Origin: Vibrio mytili
GTDB lineage: Bacteria > Pseudomonadota > Gammaproteobacteria > Enterobacterales > Vibrionaceae
Assembly: GCF_000830505.1 (NCBI RefSeq)
Contig: NZ_JXOK01000009.1
Span: 1 to 64,000, forward strand
Reading direction: 5' to 3'
DNA: 64,000 nucleotides
Shown in pieces: positions 30,140-39,619 of the stretch (positions are counted from its first letter, which is position 1; the number at the start of each line of letters is the position of its first letter). The translations under genes and the position numbers were made by a program. The notes below the pieces were generated by a model. The model was not told the origin of the DNA. It ran no database searches and was given only the letters and a program-made list of their open reading frames with translations.

Positions 30140-32854
30140 TTACCGTAGAGGTACACAGCGAAGCGTTCCGGACAGAACTCCGCTTTTCGATGAATGGAAA
30201 TGGATGGAATCATTTGAGATAACGCGCTTGCGAAGAGGTTCTCCTGTAAGTGACTGGCAATCTTGAGTGCCATAGATTGTCAGTTCTAATGGCTGGTGAG
30301 ACTGTATTGACCAATTGATCATACTTCCGCTCTTCTGCCATTTAAGCAGAACACCATTGGCACTCTGTAATCGTACTGTTTTTGGATCGTTTTGGTGAGT
30401 TGAAAACACTGTTCGAGGTTGTTTAAGAATTAGGAACTTACCATCTTTAGCTTGATTCCAACCTGCCAAATCCACCCCTGTTGGATAACCAAGCCTATCG
30501 GCCAGTCGAATGCTTTTGACGCCGGAAGAGGTGATCTGCCAGCGGCCATCTAAAGTTTTTGCGATTCCCGTTTCGTATAGACTTTTGGCTCGCAAGGCAT
30601 ACTCACTGAGAAAAAGTGGTGTTGTCGCTTGAGAGAGTACCCAGTCATAGACGGTTTTCAGAGCTTGGAGTGAGGCAGGGTACTGTGCAGAATACATGTT
30701 GAAATAGATACTGATGGGTTTTAAGCGACGAGGTTCGCCCAGAATGTCAAAAGTCTCTAGCACACGACGGTAACCATCATAGTTCGCAGTCCACTGACGC
30801 GTATAGCTTAGTTCATTAGCTATGGGGGCGTAGACTTGTACAGCATTGGGATACCATTGAATGGCAGCAGACACTCGTGACAAGTCATCCGCACCGTTTA
30901 CGGCATAGCTGTTGCCGCCATTTACATTTAACAAATGCGCATTAGTGGCCACCATTAGCGCTTGTTGATCCGGGTCAGACTGACCAGACCAAAGTATCAA
31001 TTTGACTTTTTTACTCGCAGGGGCGAGGTGAGCATTAATGTACGCCGTACTCTTTACTATCTCATCTCGGACGTTTGTTGAAGAAGCCATCTGTTTGGCA
31101 TTTTGAACGCCAGAATCAGGGTACCAATATTCTGGGTGACTATAGGTATGCGAGGCAATTTCTACATTGCTTTCGCTAAAAATTTTTTGGGCGCTCTGGG
31201 TAAGTGCATACCTTTTTGACTCTGTTATCTCGCGGTTGGTTATGTCTCCGACAACCACAGAAACTGTAACAGGAAGCGTGTATTTGCGCAGTATTTGCTG
31301 ATAAATGACGTCCCCGGCAATGGGGGTTCCTGGCAGCCAGGTTTTGGATCCGAAACCATCACCATCAATATGGCTGGTCAAAATACGTTGGCCTGATTCA
31401 GTGGTGATATCGGCCGCTGGAATCACTGGAAGACTCAGTGTTTCTGTGATCAGGCGGAATGGATCAACGGCCCAGGATTGTTGTCCATTGGCAAGGTAAT
31501 TCATTGGCATTGGACTTAACGCCGCCCCGCCCCAAAGGGCGCTAAACAAGAGCGTCGATTCTCTGCCAGACTCATCAACGAAAGACACCAAGGTTTTGAT
31601 ATCGGAATTGTTAGACTGCCACGCAGGAGAGGAGTCAAACTCGCTGAATGATACCGGGTAGTATCTCGCCGTCCAATCTTTGCCCTTTCGCTGCTCTATA
31701 TTTCCCGCAAGTTTCTCTCTAGCTTGAATTCCGAGCTTGGCCAGAAATTTTGGATCGGTGGGCAGGGCGTTAATAAATAAAACCGGAACGGAACCGATCA
31801 GTTGATATAGCCAGCTTTGTACTGCTGGAAACTTCTGAAACCCTCCCTCATCTAACCAGATAATGACACCGGCATAGCGACTAATGTCCAAGTTATTTAA
31901 AGAAACAGACTTGATATCAACACATTCAGGGACATACCCTAGATATTCAATTGGCATCGCTAGGTTACGATGACATGAAGAGGCCGCAGGATTCATTTCC
32001 GGACTTTCATAGAGTCCTAATATCCGTCGGGCAATTGGCTCGACGCTACTTATGCCAAATTCATACAGTAACCCGTCACTGATATAAGGCGTGCTTTTCT
32101 CATCAATGAGGCGCTGAGCAGCCCGTTTTTGATCGGCTCTTCGTGAAGCAGGAATATAGTCAATGACAATGGTTTCTATCCCTTTGGCTTTGACAAGATC
32201 GAGCTGGTTGTTGAGCCACTTGTAATCATTGGCCGAAGTTTCACTGTATTCCTGACTCACAGGGTCATATTTATGATATAGCGATTCTGCGACCACGGCA
32301 TAAGGTTTGAAAGACAAGGAATTCAGTAGTTCAAACCCACGATTAAACATCAATTTAGGTTTATTGGATGCGTCGCTTAATGCCGTCAAGATATCAGTCA
32401 GAGCACTTTGTTGTGCAGACAAATCGTAGTCACTTTGACTCAGTAGCGTGTAACTATCTAAGGTATCTAGGAACAAGCCATCGAAGTGCTGATTGGTCAG
32501 AGAACTGGCTTGGTTAAGTAAGTATGATTGCCAATTAGATGAAGTTAGGTCCATCACATGACTATTCCAATTGCCATTTTTGAATGGAGAGGCTGTACGC
32601 AGTGAATCAGGCAGTGTTGCTCCGCCATATTCTCCGACACTAAGATAGGCGAACACCAATGTCCCAGAAGTTTGAAGCGTTGCTATTTGCTCTGGGCTTA
32701 TCAGCGTTGGATTGACCACCACTCGATCATAATTCATTAACTCACGTACTGAATCGACTTGATTGTAATAGAACGCAATAGAGGGGGGGATACTCCCAAA
32801 AGCGGGAGCATTGAAACTTCCTATTAAAAGACAAATCATTATCGAAGATCGCAT
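30140..32854 (-). CDS. pelA: Pel hydrolase-deacetylase PelA
   Basis: A periplasmic protein of about 904 residues, first gene of the pel operon. After a signal peptide (MRSSIMICLLIGSFNAPAFG) comes a GH166-type glycosidase TIM barrel (FAYLSVGEYGG, FDGLFLDTLDSY). Then follow a reductase-like middle domain and a CE4-like deacetylase with the metal motif HIDGDGF (H495, D497, D499) and HxxxH in SHTYSH (H569, H573), ending in a beta-rich domain. PelA partially deacetylates the polymer, making it cationic, and trims it. The start at 32854 gives a proper signal peptide; an ATG at 32956 would add 34 unlikely residues. The pelB ATG lies 7 bases after the pelA stop. Confidence 0.93.
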   Translation of the reverse strand: MRSSIMICLLIGSFNAPAFGSIPPSIAFYYNQVDSVRELMNYDRVVVNPTLISPEQIATLQTSGTLVFAYLSVGEYGGATLPDSLRTASPFKNGNWNSHVMDLTSSNWQSYLLNQASSLTNQHFDGLFLDTLDSYTLLSQSDYDLSAQQSALTDILTALSDASNKPKLMFNRGFELLNSLSFKPYAVVAESLYHKYDPVSQEYSETSANDYKWLNNQLDLVKAKGIETIVIDYIPASRRADQKRAAQRLIDEKSTPYISDGLLYEFGISSVEPIARRILGLYESPEMNPAASSCHRNLAMPIEYLGYVPECVDIKSVSLNNLDISRYAGVIIWLDEGGFQKFPAVQSWLYQLIGSVPVLFINALPTDPKFLAKLGIQAREKLAGNIEQRKGKDWTARYYPVSFSEFDSSPAWQSNNSDIKTLVSFVDESGRESTLLFSALWGGAALSPMPMNYLANGQQSWAVDPFRLITETLSLPVIPAADITTESGQRILTSHIDGDGFGSKTWLPGTPIAGDVIYQQILRKYTLPVTVSVVVGDITNREITESKRYALTQSAQKIFSESNVEIASHTYSHPEYWYPDSGVQNAKQMASSTNVRDEIVKSTAYINAHLAPASKKVKLILWSGQSDPDQQALMVATNAHLLNVNGGNSYAVNGADDLSRVSAAIQWYPNAVQVYAPIANELSYTRQWTANYDGYRRVLETFDILGEPRRLKPISIYFNMYSAQYPASLQALKTVYDWVLSQATTPLFLSEYALRAKSLYETGIAKTLDGRWQITSSGVKSIRLADRLGYPTGVDLAGWNQAKDGKFLILKQPRTVFSTHQNDPKTVRLQSANGVLLKWQKSGSMINWSIQSHQPLELTIYGTQDCQSLTGEPLRKRVISNDSIHFHSSKSGVLSGTLRCVPLR

Positions 32855-33629
32855 GCAACACCATAGTTTTATATGTGATGTAGATAAAGTGTGTATCTGT
32901 TCTAGACATATTGCAAAAAACACACTTGGCTCGAAATTTTTAATTAAATGTCTCAACTATGAGAAAGCTCTGAATTCATTTGTCGGCAAGTAAGTAACAA
33001 AATGCTCTCACTTTAGACTGAGAAAAATTCGTACTTAATAGACTGCGAAATATTGGGTCAATTATCTAATTGATTTATATAATGAGTTAATTTTAAAACT
33101 TAATATTTGGTCATCTACTGTCTCTTTTATATTTCCAAAGATGGTCGACTTTTTATGTGACATTGAACTCTACCTTCTAATTCAACCCACCTAGAAAAAT
33201 CGCTCGACGTGTTACTGCCAAAGCTCTACATTGCAGGGCTATTAAGCAAAAAGTATAGGCATAGCATTAGATTTTAATGCCAATGAGTGAGTTGCCGCCC
33301 CTTTTGAAACCCACGTCGGAAAAGGAGTCGTACACTGTCCACCACAACGTTCTGATGTGATTTGTCACGTTGTCACGGTTGTAATGCGAAAAAAATTCGA
33401 TATTGATAATATTATTTTTAGTATTTGCTAAAAGTGTGACGCTTACTACACTTGAACTGATCAAACAGGGCTCATTTCAGACATTGACATACCCGAGTTA
33501 TCTGAGCGTTGGCATAATGAGGCCGATGTCGTAAGAAATTAAAAAAACTCTGATGCAGTTGTACAGCGGATGGTCTGAGGTTAAAGCGGCTTAAGTCGAA
33601 GCCAAACACTTTCTTAAGGATAAGCAATT
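32855..33629. promoter_or_regulatory. Divergent promoter region of the pel operon and the Agd3-like gene
   Basis: About 770 AT-rich bases with no supported gene. It must contain the pelA promoter on the minus strand and the promoter of the deacetylase-like gene on the plus strand. A likely -35/-10 pair was not identified with confidence. Sequence near 33380-33440 is especially A/T-rich. A minus-strand frame at 33267-33464 has no family features. Confidence 0.5.
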
Positions 33630-36278
33630 ATGTTATCTAGATGCATTGGTGAAAAGATATCCATTAAGCAGATACTTCTTTTATGCTCGATGTTGTCGTT
33701 TTCCGCATTTTCGTTTTCGGAAGCCTCAATTCCTAATGTTGCCCTAAAGGTACTGATTATTTCGCCGACGGCAGACACTAATGAAACCACTTCATATGGC
33801 GAACTGAATCCAAATTATGCGCGCGGACTGGATGCAATCGACGATATTCTGGATGAGATGGGAGTGCCATACGATGTTCTTGATGCCAGTACTGAAGTTC
33901 TAGACTGGGATAAACTGGTCACTAACGGTCAGGGTAACTATAATGGCATCATTCTAACTAATTCATTTCTTTATTACCCAGACGAAGGCAACCCATGGAG
34001 CTCTGCCTTTACGTTGGAAGAGTGGCAGTTACTTCATGATTATGAGCGGCAATATAAAGTGCGCGAATCAGTGATGTCTGGAGATCCGATACCATGGTGC
34101 TGGGCTAAACAAGATTTAGATCTGGATTACGGTATGCACTATCAGGGAGTAGAGCTTACTTATGATGATTTAACAGCTAGTTGGAATATTCCCTCTGGTT
34201 CTACCAATGATAAAGAAGTATTTGAATATGTTAATAGAAACCAGCCTGTAGCGTTGATAGGAGAAAAGTTTCTGGCTACTCCAAGAGACAGTGCTCTCTA
34301 CTGTAACGCAGACGTGATACTTGATGCGACCGCTACACCGCTGTTAATTGATCAAGCTTCAGGCAAAGCTCTAATATCTAGGGTTGAGTATCCTGATGGG
34401 CGAGAAGTACTGCTTTCAACCGTGACAAACTCTTGGTACCTAATCAACTCCCAAGTATTGAATTACGAGTTCCTAAACTTTGCAACTCAAGGAGTATTTA
34501 TTGGTTCGCGTAAAGTCTATCTGGCAGCTCATATTGATGACATCTTTATCGCAGATGAAATATGGGATCCTGTTTCGAATACGACTCCGGGCAGTTTGAG
34601 TTATCGTACAACACCAACAGATATAAACAATATCGTTGATGCCAATGGTCAGTTTGTGAGTTCTCACCTCGGCATCGTATCTGAGTTCAAGCTAGATTTT
34701 GTTTACAACGGAATAGGAGCGGCAAGAGCGCCTTTACAATCTCAGCAGGATACTTATATCAGTTCTTTTTATCGACGTGCTGACAACGGATCTCAAGAAA
34801 CCGCTTATTCATCAAACATTTTCAAAATATATAGGGAACACGCGCTGTTCGATTTTGGTAGTGTCCAATTGCCCTCGGGAATTGATAGTAATCCCGAGGC
34901 GGCAAGAGCGATACTCACTATTACTACCGCAAATAATGTTAGCTCACGTTCACCTAGTGGACATGTATGCATGGTAGATAGAGCCTGGGATGAGTCAGCC
35001 AACTGGCGAGACAGATTACGGACAGGATCGTGTGTTCCTTACACCTATAAGCCGAGCGCTGGCGCAGATACTAAAGGTATTATCGAAGCTGATGTCACTT
35101 CGATTGTAAATCAGTGGAAAGAGTCTGATGGAACTAATAATTATGGATTTCTTGTCAGAGCGAAGAAAAATACTTGGGTTGAGCTTTATACTCGAGAAGC
35201 AAATAATGAAAATTATCGTCCAAAACTATATATAGAATATTTGCCTGATTCTCAGCCTTTGACTGATACGATAGTAGATAATAAAGATCATTTCCGCTTT
35301 ATTAACCATACGCTGACTCACCGAGATATGTATGCTAGTGCTGGTGCGACTTTCGGTATCGCGTTTGATGAAATACACGAAAATTATAATGTTTCGGAGG
35401 AGTTAAATTTCCCCAATTATATAAATGATTCAAAAGTACTGGTAACCGGAAACCACTCTGGACTCGAAGATGCCGAAAACTCAGATGGGGAATATTCGCC
35501 TGACTTGGTAACTCCGTATCCTCTGGGGTTGAATATGGCGTTTGTTGATGTATTGGAATATCTGGGCGTAGAATATCTTGCATCTGACTCGTCTCGCGAA
35601 TGTCAAAACAGTGTGCAGTTTTTACCATCAGTACCGGTTGATACTTGCGAGGATCTAGCGTCCGCGCCAAAAAGTAATGTGATGTTATTACCACGTTATC
35701 CTACATCGGTGTTTTACAATGTAACGACGCCAGCAGAGTTAACAGATGAGTATAACTATATATTTTATGAACGGTATAAAGAAGATCCTACTTCTCCACT
35801 TTATGTAGAAGGGAGACCTTGTGATGAGTACCCAGGATCTATTTGCGAGCCTCGTAACTATGGCGAAATATTAGCAGCTGAAGCAGAAACAACATTACGT
35901 CATATGCTGTCGTTCAAACCATGGCCTCATTACTTCCATAGCGCTAATCTTCGTAATTATGGCGGTGGAGATACACTGGTCTATGATTGGCTAAATGCTG
36001 TCGTGAATAAATACAATTCCTATATGCAATTGCCAATAATAAATATTGATTACTTAAGTAACGGTGAAATGAGTAAAGAAAAACTGCTCGCAAGCGAAGC
36101 CAATGTAAGAGGGGTATGGGATCGAAATGCTAATACCGTTACCGTTACTGCCGATAGTCCTGTAACAGTACGAATGACAGGCCTAGAGAGCAGCGACAAT
36201 TATGGCGGCCAATATCAAGTGAAAGCTACAGTGGATGAAAACGGTCAGGTATTTACCGTTAACCGCTCACTTGATTAG
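33630..36278 (+). CDS. Large secreted Agd3-like (CE18-type) polysaccharide deacetylase with inserted DNRLRE/CBM96-like domain
   Basis: An 882-residue protein with a signal peptide ending near FSEAS. The N-terminal 290 residues form a Rossmann-like module (VALKVLIISPTADTNE, GLDAIDDILDEMGVPYDVLDAS) of the type preceding the catalytic domain in fungal Agd3. A deacetylase metal motif AAHIDDIF (H301, D303, D304) is followed far downstream by NHTLTHRDM (H560, H564). Between them, about residues 365-540, is a beta-sandwich with the DNRLRE/CBM96 pattern (AARAILTI ... WVELYTREANNENYRPKLYIEY). By analogy it would remove acetyl groups from an N-acetylgalactosamine polymer outside the cell. AAGGA lies 12 bases before the ATG. 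Divergent from pelA; its own terminator follows. The family is assigned from motifs by eye. Confidence 0.65.
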   Translation: MLSRCIGEKISIKQILLLCSMLSFSAFSFSEASIPNVALKVLIISPTADTNETTSYGELNPNYARGLDAIDDILDEMGVPYDVLDASTEVLDWDKLVTNGQGNYNGIILTNSFLYYPDEGNPWSSAFTLEEWQLLHDYERQYKVRESVMSGDPIPWCWAKQDLDLDYGMHYQGVELTYDDLTASWNIPSGSTNDKEVFEYVNRNQPVALIGEKFLATPRDSALYCNADVILDATATPLLIDQASGKALISRVEYPDGREVLLSTVTNSWYLINSQVLNYEFLNFATQGVFIGSRKVYLAAHIDDIFIADEIWDPVSNTTPGSLSYRTTPTDINNIVDANGQFVSSHLGIVSEFKLDFVYNGIGAARAPLQSQQDTYISSFYRRADNGSQETAYSSNIFKIYREHALFDFGSVQLPSGIDSNPEAARAILTITTANNVSSRSPSGHVCMVDRAWDESANWRDRLRTGSCVPYTYKPSAGADTKGIIEADVTSIVNQWKESDGTNNYGFLVRAKKNTWVELYTREANNENYRPKLYIEYLPDSQPLTDTIVDNKDHFRFINHTLTHRDMYASAGATFGIAFDEIHENYNVSEELNFPNYINDSKVLVTGNHSGLEDAENSDGEYSPDLVTPYPLGLNMAFVDVLEYLGVEYLASDSSRECQNSVQFLPSVPVDTCEDLASAPKSNVMLLPRYPTSVFYNVTTPAELTDEYNYIFYERYKEDPTSPLYVEGRPCDEYPGSICEPRNYGEILAAEAETTLRHMLSFKPWPHYFHSANLRNYGGGDTLVYDWLNAVVNKYNSYMQLPIINIDYLSNGEMSKEKLLASEANVRGVWDRNANTVTVTADSPVTVRMTGLESSDNYGGQYQVKATVDENGQVFTVNRSLD

Positions 36279-36310
36279 AGTGTCGTAAGGTTAGTTTTAT
36301 CAATTTAATA

Positions 36311-36346
36311 AAACCCCGAAAGCATTCGTCTTTCGGGGTTTTTTTT
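36311..36346 (+). terminator. Intrinsic terminator after the Agd3-like gene
   Basis: AAACCCCGAAAG pairs perfectly with CTTTCGGGGTTT around a 7-base loop, followed by eight or more T. It separates this gene from glmS. Confidence 0.92.
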
Positions 36347-36438
36347 CAACAAACTGTTTATTTATAAACACAGCAAAGCATTGTTTGTGCCGTATACGCA
36401 TTGCTTTTCAACGCTATAAAATTAACGGAGTAAATATT

Positions 36439-38271
36439 ATGTGTGGAATAGTAGGAGCTGTAGCACAAAGAGATGTCGCAGAAATTCTTGTAGAAGGTTT
36501 ACGTCGTCTGGAATACCGGGGTTATGATTCCGCCGGTATAGTAGTGGTAAACAACGAGCATAAACTGACTCGGGTTCGTCGTTTAGGTAAAGTACAGGAG
36601 TTGGCACATGCTGTAGAAGCGGAGCAAGTGTTTGGTGGTACTGGTATTGCTCACACCCGTTGGGCTACCCATGGCGAGCCATCTGAAGCTAATGCACACC
36701 CTCATATGTCAAGTGATATTGCTGTTGTACACAACGGTATAATTGAAAACCACGAAATCCTGCGCGAGCGTTTACTTGATCGTGGTTACCGATTTGAATC
36801 CCAGACTGATACGGAAGTCATTGCTCACCTAATAGAATGGGAGTTGCGCGGAGCAAGCTCTTTGCTTGAAGCAGTACAAAAGACAGCGGGTCAATTGGAA
36901 GGGGCGTACGGCACGGTAGTGATTGACCGTAATGATCCATCACGTTTATTAGTAGCACGTTCAGGCAGTCCAATTGTCATTGGTCTGGGTGTGGGAGAAA
37001 ATTTCTTAGCCTCTGACCAGTTAGCTTTGCTAAATGTGACTCGTCGTTTTATTTACCTGGAAGAGGGGGATGTCGCTGAGGTTACCCGTCGAGACGTGCA
37101 AATCTATGATGCCAAGGGCAACCCTGTCGAACGCGAAGTTATTGAATCTAAGGTTGAACAAGATGCCGGTGAAAAAAACGGTTACCGACACTTTATGCAG
37201 AAAGAGATTTTTGAGCAGCCTAAAGCACTGACTAGCACCATGGAAGGCCGCATCAATATAGATTCTGTTGTAACAGAAAGTATTGGTGTTAACGCGGTTG
37301 AAATCTTGAGCAGAGTCGAACATGTTCAGATCATCGCCTGTGGGACCTCTTACAATGCAGGCCTAGTGGCACGCTATTGGTTTGAAGGTATTGGTGGAGT
37401 CAGTTGTGATGTAGAAATCGCCTCCGAATTTCGCTACCGAAACTTTGTGACTCGCTCTAATAGCCTTTTGATTACTTTGTCTCAATCCGGGGAAACTGCC
37501 GATACACTGGCTGCAATGCGCCTCGCCAAAGAGCGTGGTTACATGGCCATCATGACTATCTGTAATGTGTCTGGTTCATCAATGGTCCGTGAAGCTGATA
37601 TTGCTTTTATGACTCGGGCGGGAACCGAGATTGGTGTTGCTTCCACCAAAGCGTTTACTACTCAACTGGTATCGTTATTAATGCTGGTTACTGCTATTGG
37701 TAAAGAGCAAGGAAGCATCAATAGTGCTAAAGAAGCCCGAATAGTTGAAGCAATACACGCGCTGCCGATCGATGTTGAGAACGCATTAGCATTTGAGAAA
37801 CAGATACAACTATTGGCAGAAGATTTTGCAGACAAGCAACACACGTTGTTTCTCGGTCGAGGAGAATACTATCCGATTGCGATGGAGGCCGCATTGAAAC
37901 TGAAAGAGATTTCTTACATTCATGCGGAAGCCTATGCCGCTGGAGAATTAAAACACGGTCCGTTGGCTTTGATCGATGCTGATATGCCGGTGGTGGTTAT
38001 TGCGCCTAGCAATGAGCTGCTGGAAAAACTGAAATCCAATGTTGAAGAGGTACGTGCGAGAGGTGGATTGTTGTACGTGTTCGCTGATGAGGAGTCCGGC
38101 TTTGAAGAGGATGAACATATGAAAATTATCTCCATGCCGCATGTGAGTGACTTAACCGCGCCAGTGTTTTATACCATTCCGATGCAGCTGTTGGCTTACC
38201 ACGTAGCCCTTATCAAAGGAACGGATGTTGACCAGCCTCGTAATTTGGCCAAAGCGGTTACGGTTGAGTAG
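36439..38271 (+). CDS. glmS: Glutamine-fructose-6-phosphate aminotransferase (isomerizing), probable second copy
   Basis: A 610-residue enzyme making glucosamine-6-phosphate from fructose-6-phosphate and glutamine, the first step to UDP-GlcNAc and UDP-GalNAc. The start at 36439 leaves the catalytic Cys2 at the N-terminus ([10 protein letters not shown]) with GGAG 8 bases upstream. Residues 1-225 are the glutaminase domain ([30 protein letters not shown]); residues 280-610 hold two SIS sugar-isomerase domains ([34 protein letters not shown]), ending [13 protein letters not shown]. The main Vibrio glmS usually lies near glmU/atp; its place here suggests a dedicated copy that feeds Pel precursor supply. 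Confidence 0.95.
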   Translation: MCGIVGAVAQRDVAEILVEGLRRLEYRGYDSAGIVVVNNEHKLTRVRRLGKVQELAHAVEAEQVFGGTGIAHTRWATHGEPSEANAHPHMSSDIAVVHNGIIENHEILRERLLDRGYRFESQTDTEVIAHLIEWELRGASSLLEAVQKTAGQLEGAYGTVVIDRNDPSRLLVARSGSPIVIGLGVGENFLASDQLALLNVTRRFIYLEEGDVAEVTRRDVQIYDAKGNPVEREVIESKVEQDAGEKNGYRHFMQKEIFEQPKALTSTMEGRINIDSVVTESIGVNAVEILSRVEHVQIIACGTSYNAGLVARYWFEGIGGVSCDVEIASEFRYRNFVTRSNSLLITLSQSGETADTLAAMRLAKERGYMAIMTICNVSGSSMVREADIAFMTRAGTEIGVASTKAFTTQLVSLLMLVTAIGKEQGSINSAKEARIVEAIHALPIDVENALAFEKQIQLLAEDFADKQHTLFLGRGEYYPIAMEAALKLKEISYIHAEAYAAGELKHGPLALIDADMPVVVIAPSNELLEKLKSNVEEVRARGGLLYVFADEESGFEEDEHMKIISMPHVSDLTAPVFYTIPMQLLAYHVALIKGTDVDQPRNLAKAVTVE

Positions 38272-38309
38272 TTGATACAGTGTAACAAATCGGGCATCAA
38301 TGGCTCATA

Positions 38310-39199
38310 AGCAATATCGCTGTTGATAAACGTATGTTGGAACAATGGTTAAAGTCTGGCTTTATGGATAAAGGGCTGTTTTATCGCACTGACGAGGGCA
38401 CGCCGCAAGGGCAAGGAGGGGTTATATCCCCGACCTTGATGCTAATGACTCTTGCTGGGCTTGAGCAGCAAATAAAGTCTACTGCACTCAAAAAGGGTGC
38501 AAGAGCCAACTTTATTGGATACGCCGACGATTTCGTCGTCACTTGCGCTTCAAAGGAAGTGTTAGATAACGATATCAAACCGTTGATCGCAGACTTCTTA
38601 GCGGAAAGAGGCTTAACATTATCCGGAGAGAAAACGCACGTTACACATATCGAAAATGGCTTTGACTTCCTAGGATTCAATCATAGAAAGTACAAGGGGA
38701 AATTGCTCATTAAACCGAGCAAATCCAATACATTGTTGTTCATGAGTAACCTGCGCGAACTCATCAAAAAGCACGCTACAGTCCCCGTGAACGATCTTAT
38801 CAAACTGATAAATCCAAAACTACGGGGATGGGCTAACTATTATCGCCATTGCGTTGCTAAACAGGTATCCGGATATGTTTGGTACAAGCTATTCTATGCA
38901 TTAAGGCATTATGGCATTGGGCAGTAAGGCGCCACCCGACAAAATCTAAGACATGGGTAGCCCTTAAATACTTCATCAACCGAAAAGGCCAATGGCAATT
39001 TCACGGTTGGCAGAAGATCATGGATATGAATTGTCAACTCAACCTGTTCCAAATAGCCAAAGTGCCGATAGAGAGGCATGCGAAGATCCGAAGTGCAGCT
39101 ATACCATTTGACCCTCAATACCAAGAATACTTGGCTAAGAGAAAGTCCAAACGGCGAGCTCGTAATTCTTGGAACGAACCTGCTCTCACTGCTTTATAA
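38310..39199 (+). pseudogene. Group II intron reverse transcriptase/maturase, truncated and frameshifted
   Basis: Residues matching the second half of LtrA-type proteins. Present are GTPQG...GGVISPTL, the YADD catalytic box (FIGYADDFVVTC), FDFLGFNHRKYKGK and the maturase/thumb segment PKLRGWANYYRHCVAKQ. The frame stops at 38927; adding one A at 38903-38904 continues it as KALWHWAVRRHPTKSKTW to a stop at 39199. The N-terminal RT motifs are missing. The usual TPQGGVISP has two extra residues here (TPQGQGGVISP), a 6-base in-frame duplication. Confidence 0.85.
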
Positions 39200-39235
39200 G
39201 TTGCTGGGTATCAAACGATGCCTTCGTGGATGCTT

Positions 39236-39270
39236 GAGCTTAGTGCAGTGAAAGTTGCACGTTTGGGTTC
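39236..39270 (+). ncRNA. Group II intron domain V
   Basis: A 35-base hairpin starting GAGC and ending GGTTC, with the internal AGTGC / GCAC stem and a GAAA tetraloop, typical of bacterial domain V. It lies 37 bases after the maturase stop, in the normal position near the intron 3' end. Confidence 0.85.
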
Positions 39271-39311
39271 TTAGAGGGGCGGCACTTGGTAACAGGTGTC
39301 GTCTACTCGAC

Positions 39312-39619
39312 CAAATCGTTCTAACCTAAGAGTCAGGACACATATATTTTGTCATAAATTGACCTAATTGGGGTAACGTTAAAGTGGCTACGATACTGAT
39401 GGAAATTCACACAGGATGAGCTGCGGAGTTTTAAACGACGACATGATTTCTTCCTTTGTGACGAACTGATGAAAACTGGACTTACCAGTCAGCCTCATAA
39501 TGCGTATAATTTGTTTTTACTTGCGTTGTTTTGTGCTAGTGCTCTCAACACAAGTTTTTCTTAGCGGCAAACCTAGCCTTAAGATATCTTATTAAAATAC
39601 AACAATAAATAGGTCTAAG
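39312..39619. other. Junction region between the island and the KAS III gene
   Basis: About 308 bases. It holds the short gene stub at 39388-39444 and the KAS III promoter. A/T-rich sequence around 39510-39600 includes TATAAT at 39505-39510 within GCGTATAATTTG, a good -10 candidate for the plus strand. Confidence 0.45.
39388..39444 (-). pseudogene. 18-codon 5' gene stub, possibly the start of the split thioredoxin gene
   Basis: On the minus strand AAGGAAG lies 5 bases before an ATG that opens MSSFKTPQLILCEFPSVS then stop. The ribosome site is too good for chance, but the frame dies after 18 codons, next to the intron remnant. Orientation fits the thioredoxin 3' remnant at 17203-17351, so the island may have replaced the middle of one gene. 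The link is inference: 18 residues are too few to identify a thioredoxin. Confidence 0.45.

Larger units (their letters stand above)
38300..39311 (+). mobile_element. 5'-truncated group II intron
   Basis: The fragment begins inside the reverse-transcriptase gene and runs to a typical intron end. A domain V hairpin (39236-39270), a domain VI-like hairpin (GGCGGCACTTGGTAACAGGTGTC) and a CTACTCGAC 3' terminus near 39311 are all recognisable. The whole 5' ribozyme (domains I-IV) and the first half of the encoded protein are gone, so it cannot splice or move alone. It lies at the right border of the exopolysaccharide island. Confidence 0.85.
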
